Positions 1-11,600 of a DNA stretch of 64,000 bases are shown here, one piece after another; within the stretch, counting starts at the first letter, position 1; the number at the start of each line of letters is the position of its first letter. Source of the stretch: Punica granatum (taxonomy: Eukaryota; Streptophyta; Magnoliopsida; Myrtales; Lythraceae); the NCBI RefSeq assembly GCF_007655135.1, contig NC_045132.1, forward strand, positions 25,910,354 to 25,974,353. The letters are read 5' to 3'. Below the pieces are notes generated by a model. That model did no database searches. It was not told the origin of the DNA and saw only the letters and a list, made by a program, of their open reading frames with translations. The position numbers and the translations under genes are program-made.

Positions 1-569
1 CAGTTATCTTAACTTTGTTTTTCTTGATAAGTACAGTTACGTCAGTTATCTTTATCTGTCAGTGTTCATCCATTGAAGTCCTGATGCATAATCTATGAAC
101 TTTTAGGATAGGACAACATAGATATTTGGTACCTGGATGCTTTACTTTTGTTGCTTTTATGCTTGCCAAGGAAGTTTGGAGGTCAATGTCAAGGTGCCAC
201 CTCCAATGTTTGGGCTATAATTAAGCAGCTTTTATTCCAAGGGGAAAAAGCTGTTACCGACTAGAATGTCGGCTGCTACTCTACATGCTGAACCCACCGA
301 TGAATATATTCTTCTGTTTAACTGGAGTTGCTTAGACATAAGAACAATTGAACGAGTTTCTACATAATTTCTATCAGAAGATGGCATTGCTGATATTAAG
401 GATCGGGAGTAGCAATTGATGCTTCTTGATTTAACCATACTAAGTTAAATGTGCATCCTGCATTTATTTTCAAACTAATGAGCTTGTGCTCCTTCCACTG
501 TCACCCTTACTTCAAGGATGTCAAGTTGTCAACACTGATTGACCCGTCTATGGTTTTTTGCACTATCAG
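1..569. other. Upstream/intronic DNA of the LSG1-type gene
   Basis: No convincing coding exon is seen here. The first recognisable exon of the GTPase gene starts at 570 after an AG acceptor, in mid-codon, so its N-terminal half must lie to the left of the window. This stretch is probably the intron before that exon. Short open frames in it do not resemble the family. Confidence 0.5.
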
Positions 570-2656
570 ACTTGAGGAGAATGAAAATCTTGTTCTTACT
601 CCATTTGAGAAAAACCTGGATATCTGGCGACAACTTTGGCGTGTGGTTGAACGCAGTGATCTGGTAATCTTTACCTTGTCTTTTTAATAATATATTATAT
701 ATTATTTATATATTAATGATATATGCATAATGTTTTTGTGTGTGTCAATACCTATGATTTGCTCATGGTAGCTGGTTGTACTTGTAAAAGAAATGTTGTG
801 GTAGGTGTCTACTCTCTCTTTCCATCTAATGATGGTTGGTTTCATACAGTAACTGAGTTATGTGTTCTTGTATTGTGCTTTTCAGCTTGTAATGGTTGTA
901 GATGCCAGAGACCCCCTATTCTACCGCTGTCCTGATCTTGAGGTACTTCTTTATATTCTTACTAGGATTGTTGCTTGGAGAGTCCCAATGAGGTGGTGTA
1001 ATTGAATTATTTCAAGTATGGGATAGTTGTTCTGATCTTGTATTGTATGTCCATGTTTTCATTTTTTCTTATGTTATGAGTTGGCTTCGAAATTTGATTT
1101 TCAATTTCTAAAATTGCTGACTAACTCAATTAACATACATTCTTAAAATAGTAGCAACATCATACTTGTAGCTATGATGCCCTTCAAATAAGTTGAAATT
1201 CAACATGCAGCTTCAAGGTAAAGATCTTTACTTGATTAATTTTGCCCCTCTAAGTGTTAGCAGTCACACTTATCGAGCCAAGCAAGAAAATCATGCTTCA
1301 AATTTTTGAAAGTTTATACATGTGGTGAGTGGTGGTTGCTAGTTGGATTTTAGATGTACTTTACTGCAATGCAGGCCTATGCACAAGAGGTTGACCAGTA
1401 CAAGAGAACACTGCTTCTTGTCAACAAGGCAGATCTGCTGCCATACTCTGTCAGGTTTGTATATTATCTATCAAAATTATACAATAATGTCACTTTCTGA
1501 GCCCGCTGAGTTCCTAATAGCTTCATTCTGCCGCTGTATCTGTAGGGAGAATTGGGCAACATTCTTCCAGCAGCATGAGATATTATATCTATTCTGGTCA
1601 GCTAAAGCTGCTTCTGCGGCTTTAGAAGGGAAAAAACTCGCCTCCCCATGGAGAACCCAAGGTAATCTGCAGGAAAAGGATGACCCCGATACTAAAATAT
1701 ATGGGAGGGATGAACTTTTGGCACGTTTGCAGTCTGAAGCTGAAGAAATTGCCAAGATGAGGAGGGAAGCAGACTCTACCAGCAGTCTCTCAAATGGCCA
1801 TTCCTCTAATGGAAGTACACACTCTAAAACCGTTGTGGTTGGATTTGTTGGGTATCCCAATGTTGGGAAGAGTTCAACCATCAACGCCTTGGTGGGTCAG
1901 AAAAGAACTGGTGTTACTTCTACTCCAGGGAAGACTAAGCACTTCCAGACTCTGATTATATCCGAGGAGCTAACTCTATGTGACTGTCCCGGTCTAGTAT
2001 TTCCATCCTTTTCGAGCTCAAGGCATGAGATGATTGCTTGTGGGGTTTTGCCCATTGATAGGATGACTGAGCACAGGGAGGCTCTGCAGGTGGTGGCCAA
2101 TCGAGTCCCCAGGCAAGTAATTGAACAGGTTTATAATATAAGACTGCCCAAACCCAAGCCTTACGAACCTCAGGATCGCCCTCCTCTGGCATCAGAGCTT
2201 CTGAGAGCCTTCTGTGCCTCTCGTGGGTATGTTGGAGCTAGTGGACTGCCCGATGAAACCAGAGCTGCGCGACTAATGCTGAAGGACTATATTGAAGGCA
2301 AGCTCCCTCACTATGAAATGCCCCCTGGGATGGAACCCGAGGAAGTGGAAGCTGAACGGGAAGATTCTGTGGAACCTACTCATGAAATGCCCGAATCAGA
2401 TTCTTCTGACGTTGAGAATTGTTCGCAGGAGGTTGCAGGTGAAACTGTGCCTGTTCTTGATGATGTGCTAGACGACTTAAATCATTTTGACGTGGCTAAT
2501 GGTTTGGCATCATCCAAGAAAGGTGCTGCTAAGAAGCAAAGTGCATCTCATAAGAACCACAAGAAGCCTCAGAGGAAGAAGGATCGATCCTGGAGGGTTG
2601 GGAATGATGATGGAGACGGAATGCCAGTGGCTAGGGTATTCCAAAAAGCCAGTTAA
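570..2656 (+). CDS. LSG1: LSG1-type large-subunit GTPase, 3' part (5' end outside window)
   Basis: Cytoplasmic circularly permuted GTPase of the NOG/YlqF/LSG1 group. In the family it releases the export adaptor NMD3 from pre-60S ribosomes. Exons by GT/AG borders and frame: 570-663, 886-942, 1375-1454, 1546-2656. The order of GTPase motifs is permuted, as expected: an NKAD-type G4 (VNKADLLP, exon 3) precedes the P-loop GYPNVGKSST (about 1850-1879), the G2/switch I stretch GVTSTPGKTKH and DCPGL (G3). Ahead of G4 lies the typical FEKNLDIWRQLWRV block. The tail is acidic, then basic (KKPQRKKDRSWRV), typical of eukaryotic LSG1. A longer open frame starting at 1343 reads through intron 3 (1455-1545) and is not the protein. 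The frame ends at TAA 2654-2656, a few residues before the usual family C terminus, probably because of one extra A (see findings). Identity is inferred from remembered family conservation; confidence is high. Confidence 0.93.
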
Positions 2657-3734
2657 TAGAGGTCCGGTTATTACATGATGAAGAGGTATCCGTTGAAAAA
2701 AAGTCTGTATAATTTAGTGCTGTTACCTCGTGGATATTGTAGTTTTTAGCTGTTGTCAGCCGCTTATCAATGGAGAATGGAGAAACACGGACTCATCGTG
2801 GGATAGATTATGATGGAGAAATTTGGCTCGATTTCCGAACTCTATGGTAATCGTTACTCGGAGATAAGTACTCCAAAGTCTTAAATGCCATGAACATTCA
2901 AACCACCATTGATGAGGGCCGATGGTGATTTGGTTATTGCGCTTACTCGGCATGACCTGCTGAAGCACGGAGTTATGATTTATGGGGAGGGCTCCATCGA
3001 GTTATGATTTATTGGGAGGGATCCATTGACGATTTTGTGATAATCAAGGGAAGTTTCTGTAGGAATGTATTCTGTACTTTATATAGGTGAAATGGCTTTG
3101 GATATCTATTTGTACTTAATCAATGTTGGGATTATAGATCATGTGATTCTGTCTGGGTTCGCTGTCCATACTCATCTGGTGCACGTATGTCAGCAGAGAA
3201 GGGTCAGTCGGAGGAACAGGAAAAAGTTAAGGGTGCAAACTGAAATTATAGGAAACTTGGAAAAAGTTTCCATTTTCACATAGAAATTTTGGGGAAACTG
3301 AAGTTTCTTCATTGAGTAAGAAGCGCTCTCTGAGGCGCGTGGTGTTCTAATATACACGACAAAACACCGCCTTTAATGCTTTATTAACTACTACCTCCTT
3401 TTTTAAGGATTTTATGGTCTGCCAAGAACAGGAGCTGTTTATTCATGGGGAGTGATTATTCTCGACGCACGAGACAGTATTTGAACTGGACTCTTAACAC
3501 TTTACATGCACTAGCCATCGCGATTTTTCATGTACTAACCTCACGATTGTATATACGATGTGCCCAAGAATGCAGTTTAGGATGAGGTCAGATCTAGTTC
3601 GGGTCCTATCACGCATTTCAAGGTCAAAAAGCTTACTGCAACTCTCCTCGGCCCTTTACTTTTCTTAAGTGCTTGGAAATAGGAGACGAGGAGTCCAGTC
3701 CAAAGTGATAACCCATATTTTAAAAGACTTCAGC
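2657..3734. other. LSG1 3' UTR and downstream intergenic DNA
   Basis: Holds the 3' UTR of the upstream gene followed by non-coding DNA. Short open frames here show no domain or conserved pattern. A small inverted repeat (GAAACTT...AAGTTTC type) lies near 3250-3275. Nothing else could be supported. Confidence 0.5.
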
Positions 3735-4235
3735 TGTTACGAGAATATAATATTTTTATAATATAGTTTCTCTTAATTAGATATTATTTCCTATATTAAT
3801 TTGAGTCAGCAGTCTTATGTTTCTTATTTTATATTATTACCTTATTTTATTTTAGAAAAGTAATTTAGAGAAGATTAGATATTAGTTTCCTATTCTAGAG
3901 TCAAGGGGTGTCTTCCCTTTATATAAATATGCACCTTATTGTAAGAGAACATCAGAGACTATGAATGAATATTTTTGAATGAAATTGCTTAGAGCGTTTC
4001 TTCTCTTTTTTTTTTTAAAATCTAAATAAGTTCCTTATTTAGTGACAAAAACCCCAATTCTTATCGTTCATCCTTGAGCGTGGCGAATCAAAACGACTTT
4101 TTTTAGTCGTGGCGAGTTATCTTATCGAGTGAGTTTAGTTGATTCTATCTTTCACCCTTATTTCTTATCGAGTTCTGGTTCATGAGCTTATCAATATCGG
4201 TAAGCTTGATTGTTTCTTTTATTATTAAGAATTTA
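3735..4235 (+). repeat. Probable LTR-retrotransposon LTR remnant (solo)
   Basis: The block starts TGTTAC and is very AT-rich. It contains a TATA-like box (TATAAATAT, about 3921-3929), then a stretch with the feel of an LTR R/U5 region (GTAAGAGAACATCAGAGAC, then ATGAATGAATA) and a T-run. No second copy, primer-binding site or matching target duplication was found, so the borders are approximate and a solo or truncated LTR is the best guess. Confidence 0.35.
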
Positions 4236-4252
4236 TTACATCATATAACCTA

Positions 4253-4438
4253 ATGTTAACAAATATTCTTAGATATATCCTAATGCTGATTTTTTGTTTG
4301 AGTTATCCCAACATTGATATTTTCGTTTTACCATCTAGCCTCTTGGGAATAGATGGTAACATCAAACTAGCAACGTTGAGATATCTCAGGCAAAAAATCG
4401 ATGTTATGATAAAACTAAGAATATCTATCAACGTTAAG
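4253..4438. repeat. Long imperfect hairpin (foldback)
   Basis: Two arms of about 85 bases, roughly 4253-4338 and 4351-4438, are reverse complements with scattered mismatches. Shared blocks include AATATTCTTAG near the base, GATTTTTTG in the middle and TTACCATCTA next to a loop of about 12 bases. It lies about 1.1 kb upstream of the BSL start codon. It could be a small foldback MITE or a young inverted-duplication hairpin locus; no target duplication was recognised. Confidence 0.5.
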
Positions 4439-4899
4439 ATTATATGGTGCAATACTTTCTATTATTAATTAATAATTACATTGTGCATCTCTATACAAAC
4501 ATTTTGAGATGACAATGCTGAATTGTTATAAAGAACGAATGGCTTGCGGCTTGAAAGGTGAAGACGAGCGCTAGTGTGTGACTTGACCACAATTGCTTCG
4601 GGTTGCTGCTGACATTCTGTTTTTTATTGAATGATGATACGATTTAGATGTCATTATTAATTAACAATTTATTTATTTTTGCACCAAAAAAAGAGCCACC
4701 GGAGCGCGTGAAGCTGACGTTTGCTATTGGCGCGTCGGATTTCTGAAATTTCCCGCTTCGAGGGGCGACAAGGAGCAAGGCTCCATTGAAATCGGAGCTG
4801 GTGAACTCCGTTAAATTGGTATTAACACACATCCCGGTTAATCCGGTAACGAACTTCCTCTCTCCGCCGTCGGTCGGCGCCCTCCCCCGCTCTTCCGTA

Positions 4900-5544
4900 C
4901 AACCGTCCACCGGCCGATCCCGTCATTGCCTTCCCCAGGTGAGAGGAGAGAGACTGAGAGAGGGACACGGACACCGCGAAAACATTCAGCTGTGCAGAGG
5001 AGAGAGAAAGTGAAATTAAAAAAAATCAGAAATAATAATAAAATAGAGAGAGAGAGAGAGAGAGTGATTTAGAGGCATTAGTAAGGCATAATCACATAAT
5101 TAGTTCTCCTTTGCGGAGAGGATCCAACGATTTTTTGTGGAGAGAGAAAGTGCGACATGTAGAGAGAGAAACAGAAAGGGAAGGTTTGATTTTTCGCTTT
5201 GGAATTTCCTCCGTGATTGATTCGTCTTTGTCCCGATTCTCAGCTGCTCGACGGCCTTCGAAGTTCGTCCATTGGTGGAGAAAGTTGGCAGATGCTGCTG
5301 GCCTGGTTGAATCTTCCAAGGCTCAATTTTGAATCTTTCGCGGGTGATTTTGGTTTCGAGCTCCCGGAGTTTGATTCTCGTTGACGGGTAAGGGTTTTGC
5401 GATTGTTTGGGAGCTGGAATTGGAGGTGAGAGGGGTTGGATTTTTTTTTTTTGTGATGGGAGCTGAAATGTTGATCCGAAATGCGGATTAGGAGGAATTC
5501 CGGCTCGGATCTTGAAATTTGGGCTCAACAGAGGCAACGGTGCG
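4900..5544 (+). promoter_or_regulatory. 5' region/leader of the BSL-type gene with (GA)n tract
   Basis: This GC-richer stretch carries an (AG)n run of about 20 bases at 5046-5066. GA/CT tracts are common in plant core promoters and leaders and can bind BPC/GAGA factors. The transcription start cannot be fixed from sequence. Possible splice sites in the leader are a GTAAGG donor at about 5387 and an AG at about 5531. Antisense open frames here (for example 5100-5552 on the minus strand) are composition artefacts. Confidence 0.4.
5456..5491 (+). promoter_or_regulatory. Upstream ORF 1 of the BSL-type gene (11 codons)
   Basis: ATG at 5456 opens an 11-codon frame ending at TAG 5489-5491, with a second in-frame ATG at 5468. 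It ends 53 bases before the main start. It is meaningful only if it is retained in the mature leader; an unseen 5' UTR intron could remove it. Confidence 0.4.
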
Positions 5545-5609
5545 ATGGACATGGACTCGCCGATGGTTTCGGAGGCCGATCACGATCATGCGGAGCAGAA
5601 TGGGGCTGA
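5481..5609 (+). promoter_or_regulatory. Overlapping out-of-frame upstream ORF 2 of the BSL-type gene (42 codons)
   Basis: ATG at 5481 (G at -3, C at +4) opens a 42-codon frame that runs through the main start at 5545 in another frame and stops at TGA 5607-5609. The main ATG has a stronger context (G at -3, G at +4). If present in the mRNA it would force leaky scanning and lower translation of the phosphatase. Confidence 0.4.
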
Positions 5610-8600
5610 CGCCGCTGCTCCGGCTCTGGAGACGGTTATGGAGGGAGAGCAGCTCGGGGAGAAATCGCCATCGCCACCGCCTCAGGCTGCTCAGCAGAGC
5701 CCAGTGGTCGGTCCTAGACATGCGCCGACTTACTCTCTGGTGAACGCAACGATAGAGAGGAAGGAGGACTGCCCTGGACCGAGGTGCGGGCACACATTGA
5801 CGGCCGTGGGTGCTGTGGGAGAGGAGGGCAGCCCTGGATACATTGGGCCGAGGTTGATATTGTTCGGTGGTGCCACTGCCCTCGAGGGCAATCCATTTGC
5901 TGCTGGGCCTCCTTCTTCAGCTGGAAGTGCCGGAATTCGTATGCTATCTTCCCCTATATCTGATGTGCTGGATCTCTTGATTTCGAATGTAACGCTGTTT
6001 CTCTCGGTTTCTTATGACATGGTCGACCATGTCCTCCTTTATGAATTTCAACTGAGGTCCAATTAATAATTTTGCTGTCCTGTCTGGGATGATGCGTATT
6101 AAGCGTCGAGCGTGTACTTCATTACACATTATACTTAGGGTGACTTGATGATAATTTGTGGAAGTACACGAAGTTATCCATATTTTTTGTGTCTTAGCCA
6201 ATCCATGTGTATTAAATTGCTCGTTGAGCTTACCTTCACGATAATACTGCTGCGTGCATAAAATCCACTATTTTGTCTGCCTGCTAAGACTATTGGTTCA
6301 CTCACATTTCACTATGCTGGAGCTGTTTGAATACACATGGCACATGAACTTATGATCTCAATTTTATTGTTGATATGACAGAGCAAGTATGGTTCTGGCG
6401 ATAGTCTTTCTTATGGTGCTAGAAAATTTAGATTTGATGCTGACCATACTTCTTGGGATTGCTAAAGTCTTCCTTAGCCTTGATTAAGTACAAAATGGCA
6501 TATTTCATTATGAAAATGCAAGATGGACTGGACATCTGAAAGCCTAGGCCATGACATTTGCAATTTTTAGTTCTCTCATATGCATTTGATGTCAGTTCAG
6601 CTGCATAATGTTAAATTCTGGGCATCCTAAACCAGTAATTTGATCTGCTGATTCGACTTGCATCATGGGCTATGATGTCCCTGCGTTAAGAATGCTAGAT
6701 GGCTTTCTGTTGTTTTGGGAAGATAATTTTTCTCTCACTCTTTCACTGCAAAACTTTTGTGCTTTGACATGATGGCCTAATCATTTTGATATTCTCTGAC
6801 TTGCAGGACTTGCACATCCCACAGCTGATGTGCACTCTTATGATGTCTTGACAAATAAATGGACGAAGTAAGTCTATGGTCCAGGGTCTATTAATTATTC
6901 AAGTGTAATATCCTGTTATTTATTTATTTATTTTGGCTAATAGAAAACAAATTTTGCAGGGTCGTACCTCTTGGTGAACCACCAACTCCAAGAGCAGCAC
7001 ATGTGGCCACAGCTGTGGGAACAATGGTCGTTATTCAGGTGCACCAACTATCCATTTTACTTACTTATAAATATATATATATATCCATTTTACTCTGGAT
7101 TTCATTCAGCTGCTCTCGTTTATTAGGCTTTGAAAACATAATTTGTTTGACCTGTTTAGCTCAAATTCTTGAGTTCTAATTTTCTTATTTATTTTAGGGT
7201 GGAATTTGTCCTGTTGGCTTGGCAGCTGAAGATCTTCACGTTCTTGACCTTAGCCACCAACGACCACGATGGCATAAGTTGTACTTCAGATCACTAATGT
7301 GTGTCATCATATCATTTCTTTTTTGATTATTTCATGGGCTAAAACGTATGCTGTTTCGAATTGTAGAGTTGCTGTTCATGGCCCTGGTCCAGGTCCAAGA
7401 TATGGGCATGCTATGGCTCTGGTTGGTCAAAGGTATCTGATGGCAATTGGTGGAAATGACGGTAAGAATCCGAGGCACGGTATTTCATATTTTCCTATTG
7501 CTCCAAGTGCAACTATATCTGTGTTTCTATCACATCCATGACATTGGTGGGATAATGTTTCAGGGAAACGGCCACTGGATGATGTGTGGGCACTGGACAC
7601 AGCTGCCAAGCCCTATGAATGGCATAAGTTGGAGCCAGAAGGGGAAGGGCCACCGCCATGCATGTAACCTCTCCCTCCCTCCCCTCACATGCACATAGTA
7701 GGTGTACATTTCCAAGGAGATGGCGTTCATGTTGTACTTACTTCGGTTTGCATTTTGACAAGGTATGCAACTGCAAGTGCACGCTCTGATGGTCTTCTCC
7801 TACTTTGTGGAGGCCGGGATGCTAGTGGTGTGGTGAGTAGACTCTTTTTACAATGTTGAGATTTCATTGATGGTTTGATCTAGGGATTAGTCTGAAAGTA
7901 ATTTAACTAATGTGATTAGGATGTTCTCGATGAATATTGGAAAGATTTCATGAAGGGTATATCTTCTGCTTTTAAGATTGAACTTCCTATGCAGTTCATG
8001 CTTACAATCATTCAACAAAACCTGGCAGTCAGAAGTATAATGTTCCCCCTGGCATGATAGAATAGTTAAGCACCTTTGATTCTTGACTGATGAATAGGAA
8101 TGGATGTATATGGTGGCACATGCCATATGATTAACAGAAAATGTCCCTTGAAGTACAAACTAATCATGCCTGTAGTTCCTTAATGACACTTGTTAAGCTG
8201 CTTACCTCTGCTCTTATTCTCTGTTAATTTGTCATATTTGACTAATTATTCCTTCCTCCGCTTTTCTGTGACTTCAATAGCCACTTTCCAGTGCATATGG
8301 GCTTGCAAGACATAGAGATGGACGGTGGGAATGGGCAATAGCTCCAGGCATCTCACCATCTCCAAGATATCAACATGCAGCAGTAGGTTTGCTTTACCTT
8401 TTCTGCTTCCCTGGTCCTTTATTTTTTCTTTTAATGGTAAAATCAGTAATTTTGTGTCGAATTACTAGGTATTTGTCAATGCACGACTTCATGTATCTGG
8501 AGGGGCGCTTGGTGGTGGACGCATGGTAGAAGACTCATCAAGTGTTGCAGGTAATAATCGATAATGTCTTCACAATTTGGATTTCTTGTCGAATGTATGA

Positions 8601-11600
8601 TGGTCATCTTGTCATTCAGATATAAATACTAGAAATATGACGATGATGGCGGTTTCCTATTATGTCCTGTTCTAACAGGAGTATCGAGTATGTACATAAA
8701 TTGCTTTGTCCTCATCAAAGAAATTCAGTAATTCCTGTTCTATCATTCTTTATTCCTTAGTGTAATTGCTGACATTACTGTATTGTGCTTACGTAATCAA
8801 CTGAAAGCTTGATAAGTACTATTAATCGGAAATTGTTGAGAGAAATATAGGACCATATTATTATATGCAGCTAATTTTCTGACAAGATCAACTCCCTAAT
8901 GATTCATAAAGAGACTTTTAGTGGGAGTTTTTCACAAATCTACTGTTTGCAGTGTTGGATACTGCTGCTGGTGTATGGTGTGATACAAAGTCTGTCATCA
9001 CCAGTCCCAAAACTGCAAGGTCTAGTGCTGGTGCAGCTGTTGCTGATGCTACAGTTGAGTTGACAAGGCGTTTCAGGCATGCTGCTGCCGCCATTGGTGA
9101 TTTAATATTTATATATGGTGGACTACGTGGTGGTAAGACATCCTGCTTGTTCAACTCTTTTTCTTATCTTCTTTGGTTAAAGGAGTTGCCTATGCCATGC
9201 ATAAATTATGCTTGTACATGCCCGTATCATGAGTCAAGTGATTGTCATTTATATATCATAATAAGAATAATAAGCCATGGTCTTTGCATATGAGGATTGA
9301 GCTAGAAATGAGGATGAATGAGATCTTCTGAACTTATAGGGTGTTTCCATGACCATTTCAGCCCTGGGTCTTAAATTGTCTTAAGAATGTGAGATTTATA
9401 TGGGTTCTCTAAAATGGGGAACAAGGAGATAGTCAATACTGCGAGATCCTCTTTTTTGTTAAATAAGTTGTTCCAGAGACTGCTGATATACAAAGATAAG
9501 TGATATGCTATTTTTGAAACCAACTTCAGATGCCATGTAGAAATTCCAATGGGATATTATTAGTAATTTGCATGGTTTTTAGAGTCAAATTTAGCAAAAC
9601 ATTTTCCGATCTTAGACAACTTTGTTGTGATTCTTGTGAATGACTAGTAACTCAGAATTTTGTTCTCATGCTCTTTGTTGTGAAACATGAAGCATATGAT
9701 AGTATTAATGTAATAATGCATTCTTTTTTTCTTTCCTGTAACAGGAGCACTGCTCGATGATTTACTTGTTGCTGAAGATCCAACTGGTCCAGAAACAACA
9801 GCAGCCTCTTCGGACAGTTATGCAAATGTTGATGAAACAAGGAGGAGGCTTGGGGATGGTGCAGTTTTGCTCGGAAACCCAGTTGCTCCCTCTGTAAATG
9901 GCGACATGCATACGGAGGTGAGCTCTGAAAATGGCATTCCTCATGGATCCCGGTGAGTCAGATATATACATATATATATAAATTGATATGATCTTTACTT
10001 GCAATAGGTAAATGTTACCCTTGCATCTGAATTGATTATGAGGGATTTGGGTGTGTTGTGTTCTGTCAGAAGAATGAGCAAGGATGTTGATGTTTTAGTT
10101 AAAGCATCAGCAGAAGAAGCTGAGGCTATTACCGCTACTATGAATGCTGCTAAAGCACGGCAAGTTAATGGAGGAGTTGACTCACCAGATAGGGATCGTG
10201 GGGCCGAGGCTACTCCTAGTGGGACTATGACTGGGCCAGATTCTGCTTCAAGTGAACTGAGTGCTGGAGTCCGACTGCATCACAGAGCTGTTAGTACTTA
10301 CATTATTCTCTATACTGAATTTCATGCAAGCTTATTGTAGCATGAAGACTGGAAGTATCACCTTACGTGGTTCTCTTATCATGCTTCACAGGTGGTTATA
10401 GCTGCAGAGTCCAGCGGAGCTTTGGGTGGTATGGTGCGACAACTTTCCATAGATCATTTTGAAAATGAAGGCAGGCGAGTGAGCTATGGTACCCCGGAAA
10501 ATGCCTTTGCTGCTAGGAAGTTGCTTGATCGGCAGATGTCCATTAACAGTGTGCCCAAAACGGTATAGACATTCTCATTATAAACCATCTAGATTATACT
10601 GTCATGTTATTGCTCATGAAAATAAAGGATCTTGGTGTCGTTGGTGTTAGTAAATGGCATGATATAATTGCTCAATAAGGAAGAAGCGCGTTGCTAATAA
10701 ACCAGGAGATAGACTTCTGCATAAGTGTGGATCTTTGACCCTTGTATTCCTTAGAGGGACATTGGATATGCCATCATGGCTAACAGGTTAAAGTCCTCAT
10801 CTTTTATTTCTCATATTGGTTGATTCTCCTGTATTTCTAATGTTCAGATCATCGCACATCTTTTGAAGCCACGTGGATGGAAACCTCCTGTCCGTCGGCA
10901 ATTCTTCTTAGACTGCAATGACATAGCAGACCTTTGTGATAGTGCTGAGAGAATATTTTCAAATGAACCAACTGTTCTGCAACTGAAGGCTCCTATGAAG
11001 ATATTCGGTGATCTGCATGGCCAATTTGGAGATCTTATGCGCCTGTTTGATGAATATGGTGCTCCTTCCACAGCTGGGGACATTGCGTAAGCGTCTTCCT
11101 TAGTGGTGATATTGTTTCACATGCTTCCCATTTCCTTGGTGTGTCGTGCTTATGTATGCAAGCTAGAATATCACATAAGACTCTGGAGTAACATTCAGCA
11201 TAACTTTTCTCTTTTAAAAGAAATCCGTTGAAATATAATGCTAGTGCTTTTCAGTTTTCCTCATTTATTAGATGACGGTTGATCACTCTATAATGCTAAT
11301 TTACTGGAATGACTGCCAGATACATTGATTATCTCTTCTTAGGAGATTATGTTGATCGAGGTCAACACAGTCTAGAGACTATCACTCTTCTGCTTGCACT
11401 GAAGGTATTTTCCAGGCCTCCTCTAGCTGTAGAAATAATTTTGTCAATTCTCTCTGTGTTTTTCTTTTTCCAAGTTTGATTTTAGAGAATCATGTAGGTC
11501 ATGTAATTATCACAGGTTGAGTATCCTCGAAATGTGCATCTAATCCGCGGCAACCACGAAGCTGCAGATATAAATGCCCTGTTTGGCTTCCGAATCGAAT

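Noticed and set aside
1343..1545. Open frame of 437 codons starting at 1343 in the LSG1-type gene
   Set aside because: It reads through intron DNA at its start and across 1455-1545. Family conservation and GT/AG borders place exon 3 at 1375-1454 in another frame and exon 4 from 1546.
5100..5552. 150-codon minus-strand frame over the BSL leader
   Set aside because: No domain, low-complexity Pro/Ser/Lys content, antisense to the 5' leader; a composition artefact.
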